From Brevibacterium sp. CS2 (GTDB lineage: Bacteria; Actinomycetota; Actinomycetes; Actinomycetales; Brevibacteriaceae): a stretch of DNA of 64,000 nucleotides. The translations under genes were made by a program, and so were the position numbers. A model generated the notes under the pieces. It saw nothing but the letters and a program-made list of their open reading frames with translations, searched no databases and was not told the DNA's origin. The DNA lies in contig NZ_CP040020.1 in the NCBI RefSeq assembly GCF_005280295.1, positions 868,001 through 932,000 on the forward strand, in the 5' to 3' direction. The stretch's first letter is position 1, and each line of letters starts with the position of its first letter. Below, one piece after another: positions 8,137-16,009 of the stretch.

Positions 8137-8808
8137 ATGAACTCGACAGATGCTTCTCGTTCCCGCCGCCGACTGGTCGTCCTGGTCTCGGCCGCAGTCG
8201 TCGTGCTGCTCCTGGTCGGTATCGGGGTCTACGGCCTGGTCGCCGGCCCCCGCACCACCAGCGACCCGCCACCCGCGCCCCCGTCACCGACCGCACCAGG
8301 CACGACGGAGCAGGGGCCGCGGGACCTGGCGCCGATCCCCGAGACCGACGACCCGGAGAAGTTCGTCCGCGCCGTTGCGGAGGCGCTGTTCGGGTGGGAT
8401 ACGACCAGCGGGCTGATGCCGCTGGACTACACCAGCGTGCTCCTGAAGGTTGCCGACCCGTCCGGGGTCGAGCAGGCGGGCCTGGCCTCGGATATCGCCG
8501 GCTATCTCCCGAACCGGGAGACCTGGGTCGAGCTGCGCAAGTACGGCACGACGCAGCGTCTGGAGATCACGGACGTGTTCGTGCCGGAGGCGTGGGCGGA
8601 AGCCGAATCGCAGGCGCAGCCGGGGCAACTAGCGCCGGGCACCACGGCGTACACGGTCGAGGGTGTCCGCCACCGGCAGGGCATCTGGAATGACGAGGCC
8701 ACGTCGAGTGCGCATGAGGTGGCGTTCACGATCTTCCTGACCTGCCCGCCGGACGGCGACCCGTGCTATCTGCTGCGCCTGTCCATCCTCGACCAGCCCC
8801 TGCGCTGA
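8137..8808 (+). CDS. Single-pass membrane transfer protein (VirB8/TcpC-like candidate)
   Basis: A 223-residue protein. The short basic N-terminus (SRSRRR) is followed by one transmembrane helix (about 12-32, VVLVSAAVVVLLLVG), a Pro-rich linker, and a folded exterior domain of about 160 residues with two Cys in LTCPPDGDPCYL. This layout is that of VirB8/TcpC-type scaffold proteins of type IV secretion, but the sequence alone does not prove the fold. ATG 8137 is chosen; GTG 8122 and ATG 8110 are in frame and also possible, and none has a strong ribosome site. It sits directly before the wall hydrolase gene. Confidence 0.65.
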   Translation: MNSTDASRSRRRLVVLVSAAVVVLLLVGIGVYGLVAGPRTTSDPPPAPPSPTAPGTTEQGPRDLAPIPETDDPEKFVRAVAEALFGWDTTSGLMPLDYTSVLLKVADPSGVEQAGLASDIAGYLPNRETWVELRKYGTTQRLEITDVFVPEAWAEAESQAQPGQLAPGTTAYTVEGVRHRQGIWNDEATSSAHEVAFTIFLTCPPDGDPCYLLRLSILDQPLR

Positions 8809-8827
8809 CACCGGGGAGGAGGCTCTG

Positions 8828-10456
8828 ATGCTGCGCAAAGCGATCGCGGGGCTCGCCGCCCTCGTCCTGCTCTGCCCGATGGTCGTCCTCGTCTCGGTCG
8901 GGCTGCTCGTCAACCCCTCCGCCGCCTCCTGCGCAGCCCCTGGCGGCAGCGTGCAGGTCGGCGACATCCCCGACGAACTGACCTCGATCACCCGCCACGG
9001 GGAACAGATCGTCCTCGGCAAGGCCGAGCTCACCCACGCCGCCACGATCATCGAGACCGGTTCGAGCACTGAGGGGGTCGGCCGGGATGGGATCGTGATC
9101 GCGTTGATGGCGGCGCTGACCGAGTCGCGGATGCGGATGCTCGCCAACACCTCTGCGTATCCGGAGAGCGGCGAGTACCCGAACGACGGCAACGGCTCCG
9201 ATAACGACTCTTTGGGGCTGTTTCAGATGCGGCCGGCCTCCGGGTGGGGCACCGTCGCCGAGCTCATGGACCCCGACTATCAGGCCGCCGCGTTCTACGG
9301 CGGCCCCGACGGCCCCAACGCCGGCTCACCCAGGGGGCTGCTGGACATTCCCGGCTGGGAGCAGATGGGCAAGGGCGAAGCCGCCCAGGCCGTGGAAGTC
9401 AGTGCCTTCCCGGACCGGTACGACAACTACGAGCCCGTCGCCGAAGACATCCTCACCGCCCTCACCGGCAGCGGCGAGCCCGGCCCCACCCGTACCCCGG
9501 TCCTGGTGAGCGCGGAACCGGTCGGGTCGGGGCGGGTGGTGTTCCCGCTGCCGGAGGGCACGTGGGTGCCGACCAGCCCGTTCGGGCCGAGGACGCATCC
9601 GATCACCGCGGAGCAGTCCTTCCACACCGGCAGCGATTTCTCCGCCCCGGACGGCACCCCGATCCTCGCCGCCGCCGACGGCACCGTCACGGTCTCGGAG
9701 TTCTCCGGCGGCTACGGGGGTCTCGTCGTCATCGAGCACCGCATCGACGGGAAGACCATGGCGACCGCTTACGCGCATTCCTGGGAGCACGGCATCCACG
9801 TCGCGCCGGGTGACACGGTGCGGGCCGGGCAGCACATCGCCGACGTTGGCAGCTCGGGGATGTCGACGGGGCCGCATCTGCATTTCGAGGTCCGCGACGG
9901 CGGCACCGACGGCGAGTACATCGATCCCGCGAAGTGGCTCAACGACCACGACGCCGCCGACCTCGACGAGTCCGACGTCACCCCACCCGGACAGCACGAG
10001 GACTGCGTCACCCAGCAGGGCACGCCGGGTGATCCGGCCCCGGTCGAGGGCGACCCGGACGAGCTGGTGGACGACCCCACCACGGATGGGCAGATCACAG
10101 TGCGGCTGCGCAGCGTCTACGAACAGACCCTCACCGCGTTCCCGGAGTCGACGTGGGCGTGCTACTCGCCCCGCCCCGGCACCAAGTCCGAGCACCCGAT
10201 CGGCAGAGCCTGCGATGTGGCGTTCGGGAACGCGATCGGCCAGTACCCGACCCCGGCCCAGCTCGAATACGGGTGGCAGGTCACCGACTGGCTCCAAGAG
10301 CACGCCGAGACCCTCGGCGTCGAATACCTGATCTGGCAGGGCAAGATCTGGTCCCTCGCCCGAGCCGGCGAGGGCTGGCGCGACTACACCCGCGGCACCG
10401 ATATCACGACCCGGCACGACGATCACTTGCACATCACGGTCCGAGAGGGGGCGTGA
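8828..10456 (+). CDS. Conjugal cell-wall hydrolase: lytic-transglycosylase-like plus M23 peptidase
   Basis: A 542-residue exported protein behind GGGGAGGAGG. Residues 1-35 are a signal or anchor segment ending near SAASCAAP. Residues about 65-210 look like a lysozyme-type domain, with ALTESRMR (E99) as a candidate catalytic acid and DSLGLFQMRP. Residues about 235-370 are a LytM/M23 zinc endopeptidase: H266 and D270 in HTGSDFSAPDG and H352 in GPHLHFEV are the metal ligands. A C-terminal domain of about 140 residues follows. The protein would cut peptidoglycan locally so that the secretion channel can cross the wall. It overlaps the next gene by one base. Confidence 0.88.
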   Translation: MLRKAIAGLAALVLLCPMVVLVSVGLLVNPSAASCAAPGGSVQVGDIPDELTSITRHGEQIVLGKAELTHAATIIETGSSTEGVGRDGIVIALMAALTESRMRMLANTSAYPESGEYPNDGNGSDNDSLGLFQMRPASGWGTVAELMDPDYQAAAFYGGPDGPNAGSPRGLLDIPGWEQMGKGEAAQAVEVSAFPDRYDNYEPVAEDILTALTGSGEPGPTRTPVLVSAEPVGSGRVVFPLPEGTWVPTSPFGPRTHPITAEQSFHTGSDFSAPDGTPILAAADGTVTVSEFSGGYGGLVVIEHRIDGKTMATAYAHSWEHGIHVAPGDTVRAGQHIADVGSSGMSTGPHLHFEVRDGGTDGEYIDPAKWLNDHDAADLDESDVTPPGQHEDCVTQQGTPGDPAPVEGDPDELVDDPTTDGQITVRLRSVYEQTLTAFPESTWACYSPRPGTKSEHPIGRACDVAFGNAIGQYPTPAQLEYGWQVTDWLQEHAETLGVEYLIWQGKIWSLARAGEGWRDYTRGTDITTRHDDHLHITVREGA

Positions 10457-10722
10457 TGGAGGTCTTCCCGGATTTCGAGGGACTGTCGGGGATCGAGGAC
10501 CTGCGGGAGGTCGCCGGCGCGCTGTTGATGTTCGTGCTGATCGTCGCGGTGCTGATGCTCATCGTCTCAGGCATCTGCTGGGCGATCGGCTCCAGCAACG
10601 GCAACTACCAGCTCGCTCACCGCGGCCGGGCCGGGGTGTTCGTGTCCTTCGCCGGCGCGATCTTCGCCGGTGCCAGCGTCGCCTGGCTGAACTGGCTCAT
10701 CACCATCGGCAACCAGCTCTAA
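10456..10722 (+). CDS. Small two-helix membrane protein, DUF6112/TrbC-like (first copy)
   Basis: An 88-residue protein with two hydrophobic helices: about 23-45 (LLMFVLIVAVLMLIVSGICW) and about 62-84. It shares the plan of the protein at 10867: an N-terminal LSGIEDLREV against LPGIEQLRTI, then a small loop with a short polar stretch. Such proteins sit next to TrbL-like genes in actinobacterial conjugation modules and are thought to be VirB2-like channel or pilin subunits. The ATG overlaps the hydrolase stop (TGATG). Confidence 0.7.
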   Translation: MEVFPDFEGLSGIEDLREVAGALLMFVLIVAVLMLIVSGICWAIGSSNGNYQLAHRGRAGVFVSFAGAIFAGASVAWLNWLITIGNQL

Positions 10723-10752
10723 CCCCCAGCTGCTCGTCGTCGGTTTTCTCTG

Positions 10753-10792
10753 GCCCGCCCCTCGGGTGCTTCGGCACCTCCGGGGGTCGGGC
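10753..10792 (+). terminator. Hairpin with TTCG loop between the two DUF6112-type genes
   Basis: GCCCG...GGGTGC, loop TTCG, GCACC...CGGGC forms a long stem with one or two bulges, followed by TTCTTCGT. It may attenuate transcription within the transfer operon. Confidence 0.55.
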
Positions 10793-10818
10793 TTCTTCGT
10801 GTGCCCCTGGGGGTCGGG

Positions 10819-10827
10819 GTGCACCTG
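10819..10827 (+). repeat. GTGCACCTG boundary motif, copy 3
   Basis: This copy comes 26 bases after the TTCG hairpin and 39 bases before the GTG start at 10867. Confidence 0.55.
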
Positions 10828-10866
10828 GCGGTCGGAACTGTCTCACGTCTCGTGAAAGGGCACATC

Positions 10867-11136
10867 GTGATCGACATCGACCCCAACTCCAGCGGGCTGC
10901 CGGGCATCGAGCAGCTGCGCACGATCGTCGGCGCCGTGATGACCGTCGGCCTCATCCTCAGCGTGCTGGCGATGATCATCTCCGCGATCGTCTGGGCCTA
11001 CGGCTCCAACTCCTCCAACCCGCACCTGGCCGGGCGGGGGAAGACGGGGCTGCTGATCTCCTGCGGCGCTGCCGTGATCTGCGGCGCCGCCGTGGCCCTC
11101 GTGAACTTCGGCTGGTCGGTCGGCCAGCAGGTCTGA
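10867..11136 (+). CDS. Small two-helix membrane protein, DUF6112 family (second copy)
   Basis: An 89-residue protein starting at GTG with AAAGGG upstream. The N-terminus SSGLPGIEQLRTIVGAVMT and the loop SNSSNPHLAGRGKTG match the DUF6112 family. Two transmembrane helices lie at about 20-43 and 62-84. It is probably a VirB2/TrbC-type structural subunit. It pairs with the paralogue ending 145 bases upstream, from which it is separated by a hairpin that could set the ratio of the two. Confidence 0.78.
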   Translation: MIDIDPNSSGLPGIEQLRTIVGAVMTVGLILSVLAMIISAIVWAYGSNSSNPHLAGRGKTGLLISCGAAVICGAAVALVNFGWSVGQQV

Positions 11137-11170
11137 CCCCTTCTTCTGAGTGTGAAAGGAGGGGTGCGCC

Positions 11171-12526
11171 GTGAGCGTGTGCGATATCCCCGTCATCTCC
11201 ACCGTGTGCGATGCGGTCGGCGAGGGCACCGCGTCCTTGATCGCCGCCCCGTTCGACTGGCTCGCCTCCTCGATGGCCGGGGCCGCCGCCTGGCTGATGG
11301 AGACCATGTGGACCGTCTTCGACACCACCACCCTGGTCGACCTGAACCAGGACGGGTTCATCTCGGTCTACAACATCGTCTTCGGGATCGCCCTGTTCAT
11401 CATCGCGATCTTCTTCTTCCTGCAACTGATCACCGGGATGATCCAGCGCGACCCCGGCGCCCTCTCCCGTGCCGCGCTCGGGGCGGGCAAGTCGATCCTC
11501 GGCAGCTTCGTGGTCATCACGTTGACGACGGTGCTGCTGGAGATCGTCGACCAGCTGTGCATCGGCCTCATCCAGGCCGCCGGGGAGACCACCGAATCTA
11601 TGGGCAACCAACTCCTCCTCCTCGCTGGCGCTCTCGCGGGGTTGAACATTACGGCTCCCGGCGTCGGGGCGATCGTCTCGATTTTCCTCGCCGGCCTGAT
11701 GATCGCCGCGATCGGCATCGTCTGGTTCTCCCTCCTGATCCGCAAGGCCCTGATCCTCGTCACCGTCGTGCTGGCCCCGCTGGCCTTGTCGGGGGCGTCG
11801 TGGGATGTGACCAAGGGGTGGATCGGGAAATGGGTGACGTTCCTGATCGCCCTGATTGTCTCCAAGCTCGTCCTCGTCGTGGTGTTCCTGGTCGCGATCA
11901 CGCAGGTCGCGACCCCCATCGACGCCGGCCTGACCGCCGTGACCGAGCCCATCGCCGGGATCGTGCTGCTCGGAATCGCCGCTTTCGCCCCGTACATGGT
12001 CTACCGGCTCCTGAGCTTCGTGGGCTTCGACCTCTACAACACCATGGGCGCCGAACAGGACGCGAAGAACGCCATGAACCGCCCCCTCCCGATCCCCACC
12101 CGGGGCGGCGAGGGCCCGAAGAAGATCCTCGACGGCTCCAGCGGCGGAGGTGATGGTGACGGTGATGGCGGTGGGAGCCCGCCCGCGACGAAGCCGCCCG
12201 CCAGCACCGAGACCGCGGGCACGGAGACCGCGACCGCCGAGGCGGGGACCGAGACTGCCGCGAGCAGCGGGCCTGCCGCCCCGGTCGTGGCCGGCGTGAT
12301 CGTCGCCAAAGAAGCCGCCGAGGCAGGGCCGGCAGCCGGCAACGAGGTCGGCGCCCAGGCCGACACCGCCGCCGCGGGCGCGCAGAACACCGGCAACACC
12401 ACCCCCAACGGCAGCAGCGGCGACGGCGGCCCGGGCGACGGCGGTACGCCGCCGGCTCCGTCGGCACCGGTGCCCAACACCCCGACCGAGCCGTCCGCCC
12501 CGGCAGACCCCGGCACGAAGGAGTAG
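11171..12526 (+). CDS. TrbL/VirB6-like conjugal transfer membrane protein
   Basis: A 451-residue polytopic protein. The first 40 residues contain an amphipathic stretch, then about six helices fill residues 70-290 (among them VFGIALFIIAIFFFLQLITG and KLVLVVVFLVAI). A hydrophilic Gly/Ala/Pro/Thr-rich tail of about 140 residues follows. The plan matches TrbL/VirB6 proteins that line the inner-membrane part of the channel. GTG 11171 is preceded by AAAGGAGGGG. The next gene starts three bases after the stop, so the two are co-translated. Confidence 0.8.
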   Translation: MSVCDIPVISTVCDAVGEGTASLIAAPFDWLASSMAGAAAWLMETMWTVFDTTTLVDLNQDGFISVYNIVFGIALFIIAIFFFLQLITGMIQRDPGALSRAALGAGKSILGSFVVITLTTVLLEIVDQLCIGLIQAAGETTESMGNQLLLLAGALAGLNITAPGVGAIVSIFLAGLMIAAIGIVWFSLLIRKALILVTVVLAPLALSGASWDVTKGWIGKWVTFLIALIVSKLVLVVVFLVAITQVATPIDAGLTAVTEPIAGIVLLGIAAFAPYMVYRLLSFVGFDLYNTMGAEQDAKNAMNRPLPIPTRGGEGPKKILDGSSGGGDGDGDGGGSPPATKPPASTETAGTETATAEAGTETAASSGPAAPVVAGVIVAKEAAEAGPAAGNEVGAQADTAAAGAQNTGNTTPNGSSGDGGPGDGGTPPAPSAPVPNTPTEPSAPADPGTKE

Positions 12527-12529
12527 GCG

Positions 12530-14002
12530 ATGCCCCGCACCGACGACACCACGACCACGGGCGCCGGCGAGCTGGTGCCGGTGAAGTTCTCCCGCCTCAC
12601 CCGACGCGGCCTCATCCTGGGCCTGTCGCTGTCGCAGATGATCGCCCTCGGCATCGGCGGCGCGTCCCTGATCGGGGCGCTCTACGCTGGCGGCGGCATC
12701 CTCATCGCCTACTCCGCCCCCATCTGGGCGGCCGCGATCGCCCTGACCTGGGTGAAGATCAGCGGCCGAGCCTTGGTCGAATGGATACCCGTCTGCGCCT
12801 GGTGGGCCTGGCGCACGACCGGCGGACAGCTCCTCTACCGGCGCCGGATCGTGACCCCCAGGCCCGAGGGTACGCTCGCGCTGCCGGGTGACATGGCCAG
12901 GCTGCGCGAGTACACCGATCCCGAGACGGGGGCCGGGATGATCCACGACCCGACCGCGAACACGCTGACGGTGGTGGTGTCGGTGACGCATCCGGCGTTC
13001 GTGCTGCTGGACCCGTCCGAGCAGCACCGCCGCGTCACCGCCTGGGGCCGTGTGCTGGCGACGATCTGCCGCTCCGGCCGGGTCGCCACCCTCCAAGTCC
13101 TGGAACGGACATTGCCGGATTCGGGGCAGGGGCTCGCCGAATGGTGGGCCGAGCACGGCACCCACGACACCTCCTGGGCTTCGACCACCTATGCAGAGTT
13201 GATCGACCGGGCCGGGCCTGCCGGGGAACGGCACGCCATGACGCTGTCGCTGTCTCTGGATATGAAGGCGGCGGGCCGGCAGATCCGGACCGCCGGCGGC
13301 GGCATCAAGGGCGCGGCGAACGTGCTCCGCCAGGAAATGACCACCCTCGTCTCCGCGCTCCGCGCCGCCGACCTCACCCCGTCCGGGTGGCTGAGTCCCG
13401 GGGAGATCGCGGTGATGCTGCGCACCGCTTACGACCCCGCGATCGGGCCGACCCTGGAACGCCACGGCCAGCTCGGGCAGGACCTCGCCACTGCCGGCCC
13501 CGTCGCCATCGCCGAGACGTGGGAGCGGTTGCGCACCGACTCGGGCTATCACGCCGTGCTGTGGATCAGCGAGTGGCCGAGGGCGATGGTGTATCCCGGG
13601 TTCCTCGCCCCGGTGACCTTGTCGACGGGGATACAGCGATCGATCTCGCTGCTGTGCACCCCGCTGAGGACCGATCAGGCCGTGCGCGACATCCGCAAGA
13701 AGAAGGTGGAGTACATCAGCGACCGCGCCCAGCGAGCGAAGATCGGCCAGATCCAGGACGCCTCCCAGACCGCCGAGTACGAGGACGTGCTGCGGCAGGA
13801 GGCCGACCTGACCGCGGGGCACGGGGTGCTGCGCTACACCGGCCTCATCGCCGTCACCGCCCCGACCATCGAGGAGCTCGACACCGCGGTCGCGGCGATC
13901 GAGCAGGCCGCGATCCAGGCCTCCTGCGAAACCCGGCGCCTGGTCGGGCAGCAGGCCGCCGCGTTCACCGCCGCCGCCCTGCCCATTGCCCGCCGCATCT
14001 GA
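12530..14002 (+). CDS. SCO6880-family type IV secretion protein
   Basis: A 490-residue protein with two transmembrane helices near the N-terminus (about 35-85, the PrgI-like part). A large cytoplasmic domain follows that resembles the N-terminal half of VirB4/TraC (VKFSRLTRRGLILGLSLSQ at the start, LREYTDPETGAGMIHDPTAN later). No Walker motifs are present; the ATPase half is the separate gene at 16006. In related elements these two genes are close neighbours, but here an inverted CHAT-protease gene and one further gene separate them. The stop lies eight bases from the end of that convergent gene. Confidence 0.85.
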   Translation: MPRTDDTTTTGAGELVPVKFSRLTRRGLILGLSLSQMIALGIGGASLIGALYAGGGILIAYSAPIWAAAIALTWVKISGRALVEWIPVCAWWAWRTTGGQLLYRRRIVTPRPEGTLALPGDMARLREYTDPETGAGMIHDPTANTLTVVVSVTHPAFVLLDPSEQHRRVTAWGRVLATICRSGRVATLQVLERTLPDSGQGLAEWWAEHGTHDTSWASTTYAELIDRAGPAGERHAMTLSLSLDMKAAGRQIRTAGGGIKGAANVLRQEMTTLVSALRAADLTPSGWLSPGEIAVMLRTAYDPAIGPTLERHGQLGQDLATAGPVAIAETWERLRTDSGYHAVLWISEWPRAMVYPGFLAPVTLSTGIQRSISLLCTPLRTDQAVRDIRKKKVEYISDRAQRAKIGQIQDASQTAEYEDVLRQEADLTAGHGVLRYTGLIAVTAPTIEELDTAVAAIEQAAIQASCETRRLVGQQAAAFTAAALPIARRI

Positions 14003-14009
14003 GATGTGG

Positions 14010-15071
14010 TCAGTCGGTGGGCTTGACCAGGATCGTGGCGCCGGGGTCGACGTCGGGAGCTGCGGCGAGGGTCGGGAGCTCGGCACCGTCGAGGCCGGCC
14101 ATCTCCAACGCGGCCTGTCCGGACAGATGCGCCGAGCGCACGGACTGCCCGTTCGCAATGGAGGCGTAGAACTGGGCGGCGTAGTTGATGGCGTCTCCGT
14201 CGTCGATGCTGTCGGCCATGCCGATGGCGAACGGGACGACGTCCGCGACGAGTTGATCGATCTGCGCGGCAGATTTGCAGGCGTTGAGCAGCACGAGCAG
14301 GGGCGGGTCGTCAGTGGCGGCGATGGCGCGGGAGAACGCGCGCGCCGTGACGACGTGCCCGGCGTGCGGTGCGTCGGTGTCGTGTTCGAAGACGATGAGG
14401 TCTTCGTTGCTGTGTCCGGAGAAGTGCACGACGTGCGGACGGAACTTGGTGATGCCGTCCAGCAGGTCGCTCGCGGTCGCGGCAGGGCGGACATCGAGTT
14501 CGATCAGGTCTCGGTGCAGCGCGGACTCGACGGCGGATCGGATGCGCTTCTGCTCTCGCCCGACGCGCAGATCGCCTTCGGAGGACGCGCCGAGCAACAG
14601 CACCCGCAGCTTCTCGGGCTTGGGTGCACGCAGTTCCCGGAGCGCTTCGCCGACAGCATGTTCCGTGCGGTCGAAGCGCATTTCGGTTGCCGCACGTTCG
14701 GCAGCCGCACGCCGATCAGCGGCGGTCTGCTCTCGCTTGCGCTTGCGTTCCGCCGCGTCGGCCTCGGAGCGCTCTGCCCGGGCGAGCTTAGTCTGGAGGT
14801 CTGCTTCCTGCTTCCGGTAGCCGGAGGCCTTGTCCGCCCACTTGTTCGCTTCGCTTCCGGCGGACGCGGCCTCCTTGTCGCGCTGGGCGGCCCGGCTCAA
14901 CTTCGATTTCTGTGTCGACGCGCTCTTGGTCTTCGTCGCCTCCTGACGCGCCTTGTCCGCCTCGGCACGCTTCTTCGACTCCTTGTTCCGGTACTCACCG
15001 GCCTTCTTCTCCGCGTCGACGCGCTGCTTGCGCTTGCGCTCCAGCTCCCCGCGGTACTGCTGCGATCCCAC
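14010..15071 (-). CDS. Coiled-coil CHAT-domain (caspase-like) protease
   Basis: A 353-residue cytoplasmic protein. Residues 1-130 are a highly charged Lys/Glu/Ala coiled coil. Residues about 150-350 form a CHAT-type cysteine-peptidase domain: the His is H220 in HVVHFSGHS and the Cys is C265 in LVLLNACKSAAQ, both intact. The start is GTG behind AGAGGAG. It is the only gene on the minus strand in the first 23 kb, convergent with the SCO6880 gene and divergent from 15221, so it has its own promoter. CHAT proteases elsewhere act in phage defence and controlled cell death, and stand-alone coiled-coil CHAT proteins like this occur widely in actinomycetes without a known role. Its substrate and trigger are unknown. 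Confidence 0.82.
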   Translation of the reverse strand: MGSQQYRGELERKRKQRVDAEKKAGEYRNKESKKRAEADKARQEATKTKSASTQKSKLSRAAQRDKEAASAGSEANKWADKASGYRKQEADLQTKLARAERSEADAAERKRKREQTAADRRAAAERAATEMRFDRTEHAVGEALRELRAPKPEKLRVLLLGASSEGDLRVGREQKRIRSAVESALHRDLIELDVRPAATASDLLDGITKFRPHVVHFSGHSNEDLIVFEHDTDAPHAGHVVTARAFSRAIAATDDPPLLVLLNACKSAAQIDQLVADVVPFAIGMADSIDDGDAINYAAQFYASIANGQSVRSAHLSGQAALEMAGLDGAELPTLAAAPDVDPGATILVKPTD

Positions 15072-15135
15072 CCCGGCTCCTCTCGACTCACCTGCGTGGC
15101 AACGCTATCCGGCACCACGGACACAGCAGAGCCGC

Positions 15136-15144
15136 GCGCACCTG
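15136..15144 (+). repeat. Degenerate copy of the boundary motif
   Basis: GCGCACCTG followed by GCAGGCA differs by one base from the GTGCACCTG core but keeps the downstream bases. It lies in the divergent promoter region between the CHAT gene and 15221. Confidence 0.4.
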
Positions 15145-15152
15145 GCAGGCAC

Positions 15153-15190
15153 AGCGCCCCGACCCCTCACCTCCGCCGGGGTCGGGCGCT
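15153..15190 (+). promoter_or_regulatory. Leader hairpin before the 15221 gene
   Basis: AGCGCCCCGACCCC (15153-15166) pairs with GGGGTCGGGCGCT (15178-15190) with one bulged C and an 11-base loop. It sits in the divergent region between the CHAT gene and the rightward transfer genes and could be a terminator or a 5' leader structure. Confidence 0.4.
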
Positions 15191-15220
15191 GCCGCGCCCG
15201 CCGAAACCTGAGGAGTTGTC

Positions 15221-16009
15221 ATGCCGACGTTCACCGATCCCCAAGCAGCTGCTCGCGAAGCCGCCGAGGCCTTGCGCGGGCTCGCGCACGCCACGATCAC
15301 CATCGAGGACCCGCGCGCCATGTATGAGGTCATCGGGGACCTGCTGGCCAGCACCCGGTACCTGGCCCAGGTCACCGATCAGCTCGCCCGGAACCATCAC
15401 CGCAGTGCGGCACGGGCGACGACCGATCACGGCGATCCGCTCGCCGCGCGAACTCTCCTCGGTGACACGATCGACGCGCTGCGCACCGCGTCCGCCCGCA
15501 TGGATCAAGCCGAAGTCTCACTCGACCAGGCGTCCGGGAAGGCGGGGGAGATCGCGTGGAAGCCCGACGATCCGCAGCACCGGTGGGTCAGCATCGTGTT
15601 CATCCAAGGCGAGGACGCGGACCCGGTGGTGGAGATCATCGACCGGCAGGGCACGGACGCCGCGATCGAATACCTCGCCGCCTGGGATCACGGCGAGGAG
15701 ACGGTGAGCGATGCGATGGAGAACGGGTACGTCTACGACACCGCCCCGCACAGCGCCGCCGACCGGCTCGCCACCTCCGGCGACTACGCCCTCACCTACA
15801 GCCCCGACCTGGGCTACGTCGGGCTGTCCCGCCGCATCGACGCGCCCGACCCGGACGCTCCGGCCTCCGGCACCACCACCGCACCGCCCCTATCGGAGCC
15901 TGAGCCGCGGCGGGAGCGGCATCGCCGACCGGCACGGCCGGAAGCGTCGTCGTGGTTCCGGCCGGACGCGATCGACGAGGTCGCCGAGAACCGGGGGCTG
16001 TTGCGGTGA
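15221..16009 (+). CDS. Transfer-associated protein of unknown function
   Basis: A 262-residue soluble protein behind GAGGAG. Residues 1-110 are helical (EAAEALRGLAHATITIEDPR, YEVIGDLLASTRYLAQVTDQ). Residues about 115-205 look like a compact alpha/beta domain containing RWVSIVFIQGEDADPVVEII. The last 60 residues are Pro/Arg-rich. No known motif is seen. The stop overlaps the GTG start of the VirB4-like gene by four bases, so it belongs to the secretion operon. Confidence 0.65.
   Translation: MPTFTDPQAAAREAAEALRGLAHATITIEDPRAMYEVIGDLLASTRYLAQVTDQLARNHHRSAARATTDHGDPLAARTLLGDTIDALRTASARMDQAEVSLDQASGKAGEIAWKPDDPQHRWVSIVFIQGEDADPVVEIIDRQGTDAAIEYLAAWDHGEETVSDAMENGYVYDTAPHSAADRLATSGDYALTYSPDLGYVGLSRRIDAPDPDAPASGTTTAPPLSEPEPRRERHRRPARPEASSWFRPDAIDEVAENRGLLR

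Noticed and set aside
10976-14494. A 1172-codon open frame on the minus strand opposite the TrbL-like and SCO6880 genes
   Set aside because: It is the third-position shadow of high-GC genes: repetitive Gly/Arg/Asp-rich translation, no domain, no ribosome site, and it runs across the ends of two well-supported genes.
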